From Stylonectria norvegica (Eukaryota > Ascomycota > Sordariomycetes > Hypocreales > Nectriaceae): a stretch of DNA of 64,000 nt. A model generated the notes under the pieces. It made no database searches. It was not told the origin of the DNA and saw only the letters and a list, made by a program, of their open reading frames with translations. This document shows, piece after piece, positions 32,773-44,690 of this stretch. The stretch is from NCBI GenBank assembly GCA_014621405.1, contig JAANBC010000078.1, positions 28,768-92,767 of the forward strand, in the 5' to 3' direction. A program made the translations under genes and the position numbers. Every line of letters starts with the position of its first letter. Position 1 is the stretch's first letter.

Positions 32773-33540
32773 ATGTAAGAGCATATTGCCTGTCGATGAC
32801 CCGCTAGATGAGCCACTGTGTCTAACTACTGTCGCAGGATTGAGCCATCTATCCGCATCCGACGCGCCATCCACGCCGACGACGCGGCCATCCTTCGTCG
32901 AATCCTCAAATCACACCCGTCGCTGCTTCACAACCCAGACTCCTCTCCCGCGGGGCTCTCCAACTCGAACCTCCATCTTGCCGCATCTCTCGGCTTCCGC
33001 GACATCTGCGATGTCCTCCTCAAGGCCGGCCACGAAGACCCTTGCTCCGCCCTCAACGAGAGCCACCAGACGGCGCTGATGCTGGCCGCAGCAGCCGGCC
33101 ATACCGAGGTCGTCCACCTACTCTGCGAGTACGACAAGAACTCCATTCTCCGGCGGGATATCCGCGGTCGCGACGCCATCATGGAGGCCTGTCTCGGCGG
33201 CCACGACACCATCCTGCAGATCCTCCTCACGTACGTCCCGGGCGGACCGTACGACGCCGTCCGCCGAGCAGACGTCGAGGGCAACACGGCGCTGCACTTT
33301 GCGAGTGGTAACGGCAATCTTCTCGTGGTACGCACGCTGATGGCCGCTGGGGCGGACGTGGAAAAGCGCAATATCTGGAACTGGACGCCTGCAGCGTATA
33401 GCGCCACCGTCGCAGCCGAGGTTTATTTCAAGGGACTCGTTACCGAGGTGGGGAAGCGGCAGCAGCTTAGGAGGGATGTAGATGTGGCGAAGAAGGGAGC
33501 GGGCGTGCGAGTAGTTGAGGATTTCAGCGACAATGAATGA
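32773..33540 (+). CDS. Ankyrin-repeat protein
   Basis: Join(32773-32774, 32838-33540), 234 residues. Exon 1 would give only AT of the start codon: GCCACCAT is followed by GTAAGAG, a 63-nt intron with TCTAAC branch, and CAG before GATTGAGCC, so splicing creates ATG ATT GAG in a consensus Kozak context. Without splicing the same ATG is followed at once by TAA. No other upstream ATG stays in frame. The protein holds about four ankyrin repeats: LHLAASLGFRDICDVLLKAG, TALMLAAAAGHTEVVHLLCE, DAIMEACLGGHDTILQILL and TALHFASGNGNLLVVRTLMAAGADV, at about 50-190, then a charged tail. Ankyrin repeats bind proteins; no enzymatic domain or membrane segment is present. A start at a downstream Met is the alternative. 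Confidence 0.78.
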
Positions 33541-36500
33541 GCTTACGACCGTTTGCATTTGGGGGTTCCCTTGAAAGGGTGAGTGTTTGACGAGGACTTA
33601 CGACGACTTGTGTCGTCTCGCGTGGAGTTTTTGCTTGGAATTGTACGAAGCGAGCGCTAAATGTTTCTATATATCGATTTGCATTCTCTGGACTTTTGAA
33701 GCCCATTGCCATCCATCTTCCCACCTGTGCTTTTGCATATACCACCAGTTTGCCCGATACTGGTCCAGAATGGCCTCCAGATCATATCTTACCTCGTTGC
33801 GTGCACGATGGAGAGGAGGAAGGGGGCAGGGCATTGTAGAACCCTCTCTTTGGATGGTCTCCAAACAACCGACCACCAACAAGCAAGACATGAACGCAGA
33901 AACAAGATGTACCTGAAATTCACGCCATGGTATCCTCCTGTCAGAAGCAATGAGCTGAGCAGAGATAGCGCTATGCCGCTTATCCTGCTGTAGGGGATTG
34001 CTTGAATCTCTGCTTTCCTGCCTGCGAGGTGTCAAGCGCTCGTTCCCCAGCTTCAACATGTTCACATGATTATCAAACGGACCAGTTCCTTCTGCAATGG
34101 GATTGTCAAGGTAGCAACCCTTTGCGTCCTGGATCTTGGCAAAAGCTACTAACTGCTTTCTGACTTTGCTATTCATACCCGAGACGATAGGCAAGTTTAT
34201 TGCAGCCAACGATCCATTCAGAACATATTTGATACAACACCAAAGGCTATGCTTTGTAGGAACCACCAGCGTAAAAGCTGCGAGCTACCGGTCTCGATCT
34301 CCGGTGGCGGTCACCGATGCCTCAGCTTCCGAGCTGAACAGTGTATTACTACTTAGTTACTACGCTGAGGCCCTAGGCGTCGTAGCATCTGCAGCGATCA
34401 CCGAGTAGGGCTGCTATTGCTGGATGATGATGTCCCTGGCGAAACCGATGGGCATGGTTAGAAGGTCTGCTATCCACTCAAACGATCGAGACAATCGGGC
34501 TCAAGTCACAATCCTTTGGACGGCTCGAATGTGATGCCAGCTGCCCGTCTCCTCTGAAGGCTGCGCCAACGGGAGCGTTCACCAGTCGAGTCAGGTTCCA
34601 AGAAACTCCAGGTCATACATTCGGCCAGGCTCTTGCGTGAACATCAGCTCGATAGCGTCCGGTCGCCTTGAAAGCCAGCCCACTAGTTCGAGCGTGATCA
34701 CGCGAAATAAGCAACTCGAAAACACCCTGGCTACGAACACAGTAGTTAGCTAAATGATATTGTATAGTTGCTGTTGGACCCGATACGGCCAGTTCGATTA
34801 AGGACTTCAATCGAAGGTTGACTGAGGGCGGAGATCAATAGTAAATTGTATTAATCCTCGGTCTCCCTTCTTTCCGCTCTTTTCCTGTGAGGGGTTTTGA
34901 AGTCAGTATCACACCCTATTCTTTATAACCAACATTATTTGATAAGCAGTTCTTGAAGATATCCCAGTTATCTGTAGTTATGAGGCTGTCAACGAGCTGA
35001 GGTTTGCATCTGTTCCTGAAGCAGCTGGTATTGCCCTTAACGTCCAGGCAGATAACTAGCCTGGCCTTTCGTGCGGTCGTCGCGCGACTTGGAACCTTTT
35101 CGTAGCATCGTTCCCTTCCAGCTACTCCTAATCCCTATCGTCGGGGAATCGACATGCCGGAAACGAGACATACTACATATCCAATACGGTGGCACGAAAG
35201 GAGGTAAAGGCAGAAGAGGATACTCTCCGGCATAATCAGAACATCTGATGGAAACCTAGGATATTGCCGTCAACACTTCTCTCAGTCTCTCAAGACAGAA
35301 GACAAAACCAAGGCGCCCAGCAGGGGCGCTACTGATGTCTAAGTCGCTTCATCTGCCATTATGTTTTGCGCCCCTGATTGCAAAGAGTGCATCGGGTACT
35401 TTCGGGTGTATTGCCGTTGACACAATTCAGACATTTAGATTCAGACATCGTGTCTGATAGTCACACAGACCGGCTTCATTCAACCTCTCTTGATACCAGT
35501 GACTTACTTGTATAGGCGCATGAGAGTCATACCGCGATGTTATATGTATTCGTGAAGTCAGGAGAAAAAGACTTATGTTAGGTGACAATGAGAACTTGGC
35601 CAGAGACGGCAAAAGGCTGGCAATAAATATTCGACAGGAGCCTGGTTCATTGCATATGGAATGCCGAGGCAGTGAGGCAGTCGGGCTTTGGTTATTGGGC
35701 CGCAATGTTACACCACATGGGAGAAGCTCTAGTCTACCTATTCGAATTGTCACAAGTGTCTAAATCGAAATTTCCAGAAACCTAGTTCGGTTCTTCCAAG
35801 ATACAAATTGTTTCATTAAGGGGATAAGAATGTTAGGAAACTAGTTGCTAAGTCATGTTGTTAAGGAAGAGCTCATGTTGAGAAAGCTTTGAAGGCTTGC
35901 TTCTTAAGATTGATTTTCAACAAATGATAATACCATAGTTGCTACCTGACTTCATCTTGTCAAAGACCTAGTTTTACGATAAACTATGAACTATCGCTGA
36001 ACAAAACTTTTGAAAGTTCTCGAGTGTTACGAGGCACACCACCTAATAACACATCGCACTAAAAAGCAAAACTGCCGCTTGCATGGTACCAGCGAAGTAT
36101 CTGTCAAAGGACACCTCAGAGAGACACAGAAAGAGCAAATACCACGAATTATGTAACCATTAGTCAAAGAAGACACTGAGGCCACACTCATCTACCCGGA
36201 TATTGAGTGCTTTTTCTTCACCAGTGAGTCAACTTCCCCTCAAGACGATAAGTTGCTCGTCACTGTGAAAGGCTTCTAGCTTACTGTGCGTACGGTCGGT
36301 GATGGTATGGCAATTTGCGAACCTCAAGCTCACGACCCGACCACCTGGGCTGTTTTGGGATCGACAGCGACTCACAGTTCTATCATACCGTGATACCAGC
36401 AGCATTTTCATTTGCCAGACACCCTCATTCACCCTATACCACGCGACACTGTTATGGGCGCCTTTTCTACGTGAATCACTCTGGGACGTCAACATGCTGT

Positions 36501-36724
36501 CGACACATGCTGTCCACGATGACACATTGTCACTGTTTCTCTCTCACCGTAGTTCTCAGTCATTGTCCAGGTCTGAATCATGTACTCCTCGACGACTACT
36601 TTAACCTGTCCCCCCTATCTTCAAACCTCTTCTTCTTCCTTTCTCGCACCTCACTCGTCCCTCCCGGTGCTACAGTCTGTCCAAGCCGTCAAAGCATCTC
36701 TCAAGACTCTCTTCGTCAAGCCTC
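33541..36724. other. Long intergenic region
   Basis: About 3.2 kb without a convincing gene. The longest ORF (33667-34266, minus, 199 codons, starting at GTG) has no recognisable motif and is treated as chance. 35.8-36.2 kb is AT-rich; 36.55-36.72 kb is CT-rich, as expected for the leader of the next gene. Confidence 0.45.
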
Positions 36725-37404
36725 ATGTCCAACACATCTCCCGTGAACCGTACAACTATCGAGGTTGAAAGCGGCGTGCTCCCTGCCCCTGCCACGAAGC
36801 TCGTCATTACCCAGCACCTCAAAGTATCTCGGGATCCCCCTTTCTGGGCCTGGATCATTGTTGGCGCCTTCTACGACCAACAAGACAACATCATCTGGAG
36901 CACAGAAGTGTTTGCTGGCCATCTCAACATTGAGCTTGAGTCCGACGAAGAGAGTGACGCTGAGGAAGAGAGTCAGAGTCAAGGTCAACACGTGGACACT
37001 GGTGCAGCCGCTTGTAAGTTAATCATATCTTGATATGGGTGGTCCTGTTTCCAAGACTGGCCCCTATTAAAGCGTCGTCGAAGCCGGTTCTGACATTCGC
37101 AGACAATTACTCTCACGACACTGAAGATTCCGAAGACGAAGAATTTAACTTTCAACATCCGCAGCAGAACTACCATCCTACTTTCCCACAACCTGCAAGC
37201 AGGCATTCTCCTCTGCCTCCTACGCTGTGGGATCCAACTCGTCAAGGTCCTGTTCCCGGCCAGTGGCTATCTACTTTCGATCCGTCCCACCGCCGTTACG
37301 TATCCACCTGGCAGCCATATCAACCTCTAGGACAAGCCCCTTTAACCTACCAGTTTCCGCCTTCTAACGTACCCCAGCCGTTCCTTCATCATCATCATGT
37401 CTAA
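36725..37404 (+). CDS. Uncharacterised acidic/proline-rich protein
   Basis: Join(36725-37013, 37103-37404), 196 residues; the 89-nt intron (GTAAGT..TTCGCAG, TCTGACA branch) joins AAA to YNYSHD. The N-terminal 70 residues look folded (KLVITQHLKVSRDPPFWAWIIVGAFYDQ, IIWSTEVFAGHLNIEL). An acidic stretch (ESDEESDAEEESQSQ and DTEDSEDEE) and a Pro/Gln/Tyr-rich tail ending in HHHHV follow. I recognise no family. The stop TAA at 37402-37404 overlaps the ATG of the next ORF (37397) in the +1 frame, so the two may share one transcript or be one gene interrupted by a frameshift. Confidence 0.6.
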
Positions 37405-38176
37405 TGGTGGCTGGAACCCCATGACGGGACGGGACGCCACTGGCGCGCGCCCTACATACGCTCCTGCTGGAGCTCCGGTCCCTACGCAAGGGCAACCGTA
37501 CATCCCGCACCTCGGCGGTCCGGGCTACTATCAGGGTGCCGTTCCCCAGTACGGCGGCTGGGCTTACGGTATGAATCCTATGGGTGTTCAGCCTGCTCCA
37601 GTTTATGGCGCTCCCGCGTATGGTCAGTATGCCGTGCCTTCATACGGCTACGCTCCTCATGGTGCAGTTGGCGGCTTCCATACCCAGCAGACTTTCTCAT
37701 ATCAACCTAACGGAACAGGAAACGTCTTCCCGCGGCAAGCTCAGCCATACCCGAACATAGATCCTGCCATGCCCGCAGCACAGATGGCCAACTCGTCGGG
37801 CGGAGTCGGCTGCGAACCCGGCTACAACTATTTTTTCCCTGCCGAACATACAAAGTTCCACGTCTTCAAGAGCGAACAGCCGCCATGGCAGCTACCAGCG
37901 AACGCGCAGATCCCCTTCATTGCCACGCACGTGCCGTGCCAGACGACCATCGCTGAGTTGCTCAAGGGCTTTGGGTGCACTAACGAGAGCGCGAAAAAGA
38001 ATCGCATCTTCGAGATTGTCAGCGGGGGAAACGGGAAGTGGTACAAGGGCATGTGCTTTACAGGGGGTGACAAAGACGCGGTCAAGATGACTGTGAAGGA
38101 TGTTGGCTGGGACGCCTCGCGAACGGGGCTGGCTGATGGGAAGCCGGTGGTGTGCGTGTGGTTCTCTAAGAGCTAA
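37397..38176 (+). CDS. Uncharacterised Gly/Pro/Tyr-rich protein with conserved C-terminal domain
   Basis: Single exon, 259 residues, ATG at 37397. Residues 1-130 are low complexity (Gly, Pro, Tyr, Ala; PVYGAPAYGQYAVPSYGYAP). Residues 140-259 form a compact domain: NYFFPAEHTKFHVFKSEQPP, then FIATHVPCQTTIAELLKGFG, KKNRIFEIVSGGNGKWYKGM, DKDAVKMTVKDVGWD and a final VVCVWFSKS. From memory this domain recurs in uncharacterised ascomycete proteins; no activity is known. The disordered Tyr/Gly-rich half resembles prion-like or condensate-forming segments, which is inference only. The start overlaps the end of the preceding ORF by eight bases. Confidence 0.7.
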   Translation: MSNGGWNPMTGRDATGARPTYAPAGAPVPTQGQPYIPHLGGPGYYQGAVPQYGGWAYGMNPMGVQPAPVYGAPAYGQYAVPSYGYAPHGAVGGFHTQQTFSYQPNGTGNVFPRQAQPYPNIDPAMPAAQMANSSGGVGCEPGYNYFFPAEHTKFHVFKSEQPPWQLPANAQIPFIATHVPCQTTIAELLKGFGCTNESAKKNRIFEIVSGGNGKWYKGMCFTGGDKDAVKMTVKDVGWDASRTGLADGKPVVCVWFSKS

Positions 38177-41100
38177 GTCGGTGGGAGACCGTTAGCTGGA
38201 CCTAGGAGCGTTCGGAAGTGGCATAAATCGCTAGGATTTCTTTGGTTTCGTGGAGGTAAATGGGCTCAGATTGTCGATGGGCTGAGGGGTGGCAAACAGT
38301 GAACCTAGGTTGAGAGATTGTCTTGGTGGCTGGAATAGGGGTAAAACATAAAATCAGAAAGTCTCTCGGCTGCGTCCATGAGTAGTATGGTGATTTTGAC
38401 TCGAAACTGTCTATGATCCATTTCGCAATCCAAATATTCATGTCATACTGGTAGTCTCAATTTCCGAAGTGCAGTAGACATAAATGTGCTTTTTTCTTGT
38501 GCGAATAACCTCGTTTCGACTCTGAAGCACCTGTACAAAGCCCGGGAGAGCATCACTGTATTACTTTCAGACTACTAGGTACACCGACCCTTGAGTCCGG
38601 GACTCATGTTTAGTCAGTCAACAATCTATTTCTTTCCTGAGCAATGTCTCTGACTTATCTGGAGGGCCGTGGCCCGACTTGTGGGGAGGGTTTGAGACGT
38701 CTCTTCAGAAGTAGACTTAGCAATCAGACATCAGAGTAAAGAGTTCCGAAAGACGAATCCAAGCTCTCAGATTGTGAGAAGACGCCGATGCGTGCGTCTA
38801 GGGGGGGTACTGAAATGACAAAAGTCAGAGGACGGATTGTACTTGGCCAGGTAGTCATTGAGGCTTGGAACATGCAATTTCATGTCGTTCAATACAAAGC
38901 CGCTCCGAGGCCTGGGCTCACATCTAGTTCGTTGTCCCCAACCTGAGCTAACCATTCTCCCCACATTGCCTCCGCAGTTCTATGTATCGTTCCCAGGCAG
39001 CAGCAATAAAGGAGCGCTTAATCTAGTTGCCTGAACGTATTCAACGGTGTTGGTGGCAAAGCTGTAAAGCTGCCGAGCTCTAGATGGCCTTGGCTACGCT
39101 ACTACTGGAGAAGCAGGCCGATGAGGGGCCTTAACATCGGTTTAATATTCAGTTTCAGCTCCTAAATTACTAAGGAAAGATGACATGGTGGAGGCGTTCA
39201 AGATATGCATGCCCCACGTTGTTGTCATGGTTCCGAGCATCGTTCTTTGGGGAGAAACGTGAGAGCACGGAGCTGTAGCGGTACAAAACGAGGTTCTTGG
39301 CAAATTGTCATTGGAGACTATGTCGCTGCCTGCTACAAACCGCTCATTGCGGCTGAAATTTTGTTGAACCGCCATTGGTGTTGTGGTTTAGAAGTTAGGC
39401 TGAGTGTCGATACTGTGGCATTTGGCATCAAGTATGTCGAGGATTTCGCGCATGACTCGCTGGAACACCTGGACTCCCCCTTCCGTGCAGCGGCCAATAG
39501 ACAGCCCGAGGATGCGTTCGAATTCGATATCACTGTATCAGCGAGATGCTGGTCGAACTGGAGGCTGCTGATGAAGAGGCTGTGGCTATATCGCAAATAT
39601 CCAATAGCGACGCGGGTATGATTGTGGCCTGTTGACTGTGCCCGCCAACTGGCCTCCGCTACCGATCCATCAAAGGGAGTGATAGTATGAGGGATTTTAG
39701 ATCTCAATGTCTGGAACTAAATATCGCCCGGGCAGAGAGCATTTGGCGTAGTAAATTTGCAGAGTGTTACGCTATTATGGCGTAGTCTGGGACTGCGATG
39801 GAGCATTGATGGAGTTCTGACTTAGGCCAGGCACTAAGAAGTGGCGGGGAGAACAAGAGGAGAAATTGATGATCATGGATTCATGGGGAACCCCAGCTTT
39901 CACTAAATTCAATTCCGACCCCAAGTTTTTCGGCTAGGTCGCCTGCATTAGCTCTGCCGCCCGTGATTGAGGCCGTGTAATATTTTACCAAGGGAGGTAA
40001 GTAGAAGCTTTAAACTCGTGGCAGCGCACGTTCTAGACTTACAAGGAAGATCTGGGTCACAAGGGCCAACTTAAGTCGTCTTCAGCGCCAGTAGTGTTTG
40101 TCGTCAATTTCCAACTAGACATTGACAAACACTGTCAATGGATATGAGGTAGAAAACTTTTATACGAAGGGTTTTCGTACACGACTTACACGTGGTGATC
40201 TGCAAAGTCGAGCTGAACACACAATGCCGTGGTGAGCGTGACACGTATTCGCATCTATTGGATATGTTCACGTTCTTGTGATTAAGCTGCCAATTCTGCT
40301 AGAACATTATTTGACATCGCTGGCATATGTCGAAGCAACACAAGTAGTGTCAAAATAGCAATGTGATTGGAAGTCGCTACTATGCGCTCTCTAGCAATCG
40401 ACATCTGAACCAACACATATAGCTAAGAATGTCCTGCAAAGTCCACCTTTACTTCCCATCCTTGAACCATCAGGGCAAAATGAGCTTGTGGGACGGACCC
40501 GGGGTGATCTTCCCCTCATCGTCCAGGATCATGTCACTGCGGTGCTGGAAAGTGGATTGAGGGAGACAATTCCCATCATCCTTCGGCAATTATTCTACTT
40601 CGTGACGCCCACCAAGCTGACTCGTGGATGCCCAGATCTTAGTGTGCATAGTGTGCCATGATGGACTGACGCCAAGGTATCTTGTAGTTTTATTTTGGGG
40701 CGGTTTATCCTGCTGCCTTGGGCTGGAGTAACAGTGCTAATATGCGTGCTGGGACTGCAAATAATTGGTGGTTTCAAGGGTGGGGTTGTTTTCGGTTCGC
40801 GTTATACGACGTACGAGCTGCATGCACATGTCGTGGAGTAGCAGGGAACTCGAGAGGGTGGTGTTTCCGGAATAATTACGAGGGTCCTCACAAAAAAGCT
40901 TGCAATGGCATTGAGAGACTTAAGGAGGCAAGATAATTCTTTTCGACCTTCTATATGTCTAAAACGAACAAGAATTATAAAGGAGAAGGCGTACAATGGT
41001 TCTTACTGAGTTGAACAATTAAGGTATTCGTATCCTCGCATCCTAATTCCCCAACTAGTACGTACCGACAGGAAGAACTCATGACCTATGCTACATGTGG

Positions 41101-42471
41101 ATAGATCAGCACGATGATCCAAGTTGCCAAGCTGCCAAGCTGTAAGCTATTCTGGAGTCGAGCCAAATCCGCCATGCTTCTGCGACCCTCCTGTCCTTGG
41201 ACTCACAGAGATGACACTCCTTGGCCCAACCTCCGAGACAAAGCAGGAACTTGCGCCGCCACAGTCTGTTGTGTAACCCGCCTTCGACTTCTCGGCGCAT
41301 GAACATGGCGTCCATTCATGAGCCCCGAAATTCTGCTGCCTGCTGGGCCCGTCTCTCAGTACAGTACTTTCTGCCATGATTCGGGGTTCGCCGTTTCTTT
41401 CTGGGCGGCTTCACTTCTGATCTTAGCGCCGCTATTGAAGGCGTGAATCACTTTGGGGGAAAAGGCTTTGACCTGTTCTTTCACTTGCCATTGAGGTCTC
41501 ATCTCGCCGTTAATCCAACTGAAGTGATCGTTCTCGACATGCCGCTTGACGTGGCGCTTCGTTGCGGGTAGCTTGCCAAGTGGCCGGCATTCGAAGTGCG
41601 CGGTTCTCTAAGAGTACTACAAGACCTAACGGCTTTTGCGCGTCTCTTACACCATCAACGGTTAATGATGATGGAACCTTGTCGGTATCGGTCCGATAAA
41701 CTCCAGTGCCGAGACCAACGATGTGGGGAGACCTGGGGCAAGATGGCTGCACGATGGGGCGTCGGCTAGGTTAAGGTACGTGGACTGAGGAGGTTGGGGA
41801 AACGAGTCGACAGGGGTTGCAGCACGACGCAGGTCGTTGCAGTGAATTGATGAGACGATCCGCTTAGATCTAGCTAATTGAGTGCAATCGGAGGGGCCGT
41901 AGGGTCTATGAAGAGTCCAGCTAGGAACTTGAACTTCACCACACACTACTACTACCACCACCACCACATACTACACACCATCCCCGCGCACATCCCTCGC
42001 CCGCGACAGTGTAAATCTGCCTCGCAAGAACCAAGAGTAAACGGAGTACGCGATGCTGATGCTCCACTAGTCTGGTCATCCGCTTCGTGGGAGCCAGACT
42101 CAACTCACCCCCCTTGCCATCCATGTCTTTGAGTGCACTCCCTGCCATTGGCGATGATGCACGGCAGCAGTAAAAATCCATGCAGGTTGGTTGTTTTTGG
42201 ACATGATGAGCTAACTCTCGTGATCATCAAGGGACGGGGGAAGCACGGCTCGGCCAAAGGGGGGAAATCCGCATGCGACGGTGCGACTTCAAATAGACGT
42301 GATCTGCCCCGTGCAGTTCTGAAACTTCTCAGGTCATTCAACTCATCTCCTCGTCCTCTAATATTGCTATTCTCTCTCTTACAAAACTTTCAACCCCCTG
42401 GCCCACCCAGTACTCCAACGATAAACTCACCACCACCGCCTTTAAGTCGCGTTGCTTGACCGTTGCCCACC
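38177..42471. other. Long intergenic region
   Basis: About 4.3 kb without a supported gene, the longest gap of the window. Overlapping ORFs at 39205-39621 (+) and 39333-39707 (-) are the longest candidates and lack family motifs. Also holds the hairpin at 40093-40133 and an (ACC/ACT)n tract at 41940-41970. The final 250 bp is C-rich promoter DNA of the sugar-porter gene. Confidence 0.45.
40093..40133. repeat. 10-bp inverted repeat (hairpin)
   Basis: AGTGTTTGTC at 40093-40102 and GACAAACACT at 40124-40133 are exact reverse complements, with GTCAAT/ATTGAC words just inside. Non-coding; function unknown. Confidence 0.5.
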
Positions 42472-44690
42472 ATGGCCGATATATCGTTAGTATCTACCAG
42501 TCCGCCTCCATTGGAGTCTGAAGCTTACACGTCTTCTAGTCGAGCCAATCCTTCGTCATACAACAACTATGACGAAAAGCCCGGGACCACGGCAACCGAA
42601 CATGTCGACCTCAACGAAAACCTCGAGGCCAAGTACGCAGCCCTCGAACTAACACCCTACGCGCTCTCAGTCTCCCATCACTAACGATTCTCAGGATCCG
42701 AAACCCCCTCGAGGGCATCCCGCGCGAGCAGCTCATGAACGACGTAGCGCTCTTCGCCGAGAGAAAGGGCCTCACCGAGCATCTCCCCCTACTACGCAAG
42801 GGCGCGCTCGTCGCACAAGACCCGGCCAACGCGCGCAACATCGACGGCGACGAGAAACTCACCGACCACGAACTCAATGTGCTTGAACGCGAGATCACAC
42901 ACAAGTGGCATATGCCCCGGAAGCTGTTCCTCACCATCGCCACCTGCTCCATCGGTGCGGCCGTCCAGGGTTGGGATCAGACGGGTAGCAATGGCGCCAA
43001 TATCTTCTTCCCCGCCGTGTACGGCATTGACTCTGATAGTACGCGGGATAAAATCATTGACGGGATTGTCAATGCTGGTCCTTATATCGGTAGCGCGTGA
43101 GTATACACTGACGTCTCTTGTAAGCCATCATCAGGATCATCTATTCTGACATCTCACAGCTTCATCGGCTGCTGGCTCTCTGACCCCATCAACAACTACT
43201 TCGGCCGCCGGGGTGTCATCTTCTTCGCCGCTCACTTCTGCATCTGGCCTGTCATTGGATCTGCTTTTAGCCATACCTGGGAACAACAGCTTGCCAATCG
43301 TCTTCTGATGGGTATTGGCATGGGAGCCAAAGCCTCAACAGTACCAATCTATGCCGCCGAAAATGCCCCTGCCTCAGTCCGAGGCGCCTTGGTAATGTCA
43401 TGGCGTAAGAGGATATCATACCAGTGGAATGTGTGCTCGATTGCTAACTTCAAATTTAGAAATGTGGACTGCTTTCGGTATCTTCATGGGAACTGCCTTT
43501 AACCTCGCCGTCTTCCATGTTCCACATATCAACTGGCGCCTCATGCTTGGCGCTCCCTTCCTCCCAGCGATTCCTCTCGTCTGCCTCATCTATCTCTGTC
43601 CCGAGTCACCACGTTGGTACATGAAGAAGAACCGCTTTCCCGACGCGTGGAACTCCATGTGCCAGCTGCGCAACGACCCCATCCAGGTCGCCCGTGATAT
43701 CTACTACATCAATGCGCAGCTTGAGATCGAGAACGCCCTCGTCGGCAAGACCAACTATGTCTCTCGCTTTACTCAGCTGTTCACCGTTCCTCGAGTCCGG
43801 CGCGCCAATCTTGCTGCATTCACTGTCATGATTGCTCAGCAGATGTGCGGAATCAACATTATCGCTTTCTACTCAACCACGGTGTTCGTCGAGGCCGGCA
43901 TGTCTCAGTTCAGGGCCATGATTGGATCTTTTGGCTTCGGCTTGACCAACTGGCTGTTTGCCTTTCCAGCTTTTTGGACCATCGACACTTTCGGACGCCG
44001 CACACTGCTACTGTTTACCTTTCCCAATATGGTACGTTGACCTACATCCAGCATGGCTCTAATCATAGCTAATAAGAGATTGTAGGCCTGGACTCTCTTA
44101 GCTGCTGGTCTCTGCACATTGATCGACAAGGACGCTGGAGATGTCCGTACTGGCTTGATCTGCTTGTTCGTCTTCATGTTCGCCATGTTCTACTCTCCCG
44201 GCGAAGGCCCCGTTCCATTCACTTATAGCGCCGAGGTTTACCCCCTATCTCACCGCGAAACGGGCATGGGCTTTGCTGTGGCTACTTGTCTCTTCTGGGC
44301 TGCCATTCTTGGCACTTCGTTCCCCTTTTTGCTCAGCCAGCTCGGCACGGTTGGGGCCTTTGGTCTATACGCAGGCTTCAACGCCGTGGCATTCGTCATG
44401 ATCTTCTTCTGGGTCCCTGGTAAGATCTCCCATCTCGCCAATGCCGGTAATCTGCTAACGATGGCCCAGAAACCAAACAGCGTACTCTGGAGGAACTCGA
44501 TTGGGTCTTTGCCGTTCCCGTTCGGAAGTTCGCTAGTTACCAACTCCGCCAGGCGCTGCCCTATTTCTTCAAGCGCTACGTCTTCTGGAACAAGTCCGCC
44601 ACCTTGCGGCCCCTATACACGTTCGACCACGTCGCCAACGTTACCGCTGATCACTCCGACATCGAAGCCACCTCAAGCAAGCGGTCTTAA
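42472..44690 (+). CDS. MFS sugar-porter-family transporter
   Basis: Join(42472-42632, 42695-43096, 43160-43404, 43460-44031, 44086-44419, 44470-44690), 644 residues; five introns of 50-63 nt. A long hydrophilic N terminus (~150 residues) precedes LFLTIATCSIGAAVQGWDQTGSNGANIFFP (first membrane segment with the family G-x-D-Q/T pattern). Sugar-porter signatures: NNYFGRRGVIF, GIGMGAKASTVPIYAAENAPASVRGALV, SWQMWTAFGIFMG across a splice, CPESPRWYMKK, QQMCGINIIAFYST, DTFGRRTLL, GEGPVPFTYSAEVYPLSHRETG and PETKQRTLEELDWVF across the last splice. It should be a proton symporter for a sugar or polyol at the plasma membrane; the extended N terminus and PETKQRTLEELD end occur in a fungal subgroup of uncertain substrate (inositol- or glycerol-like). 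ATG at 42472 in CACCATGG context. Confidence 0.93.

Noticed and set aside
33667..34266. 199-codon ORF on the minus strand
   Set aside because: Begins with GTG, has no recognisable motif and no clean extension by splicing; kept only as a note in the intergenic entry.
17464..34310. CTCCGGTGGCGGTCA occurs near 17464 and near 34299
   Set aside because: A shared 15-mer is expected about once or twice by chance in 64 kb, and flanks do not match.
39142..39707. Overlapping ORFs on both strands (138 and 124 codons)
   Set aside because: Fragments such as FISSLQFDQHLADTV look protein-like, but no family could be named and the frame breaks near 39333-39375; possible gene relic, not supported.
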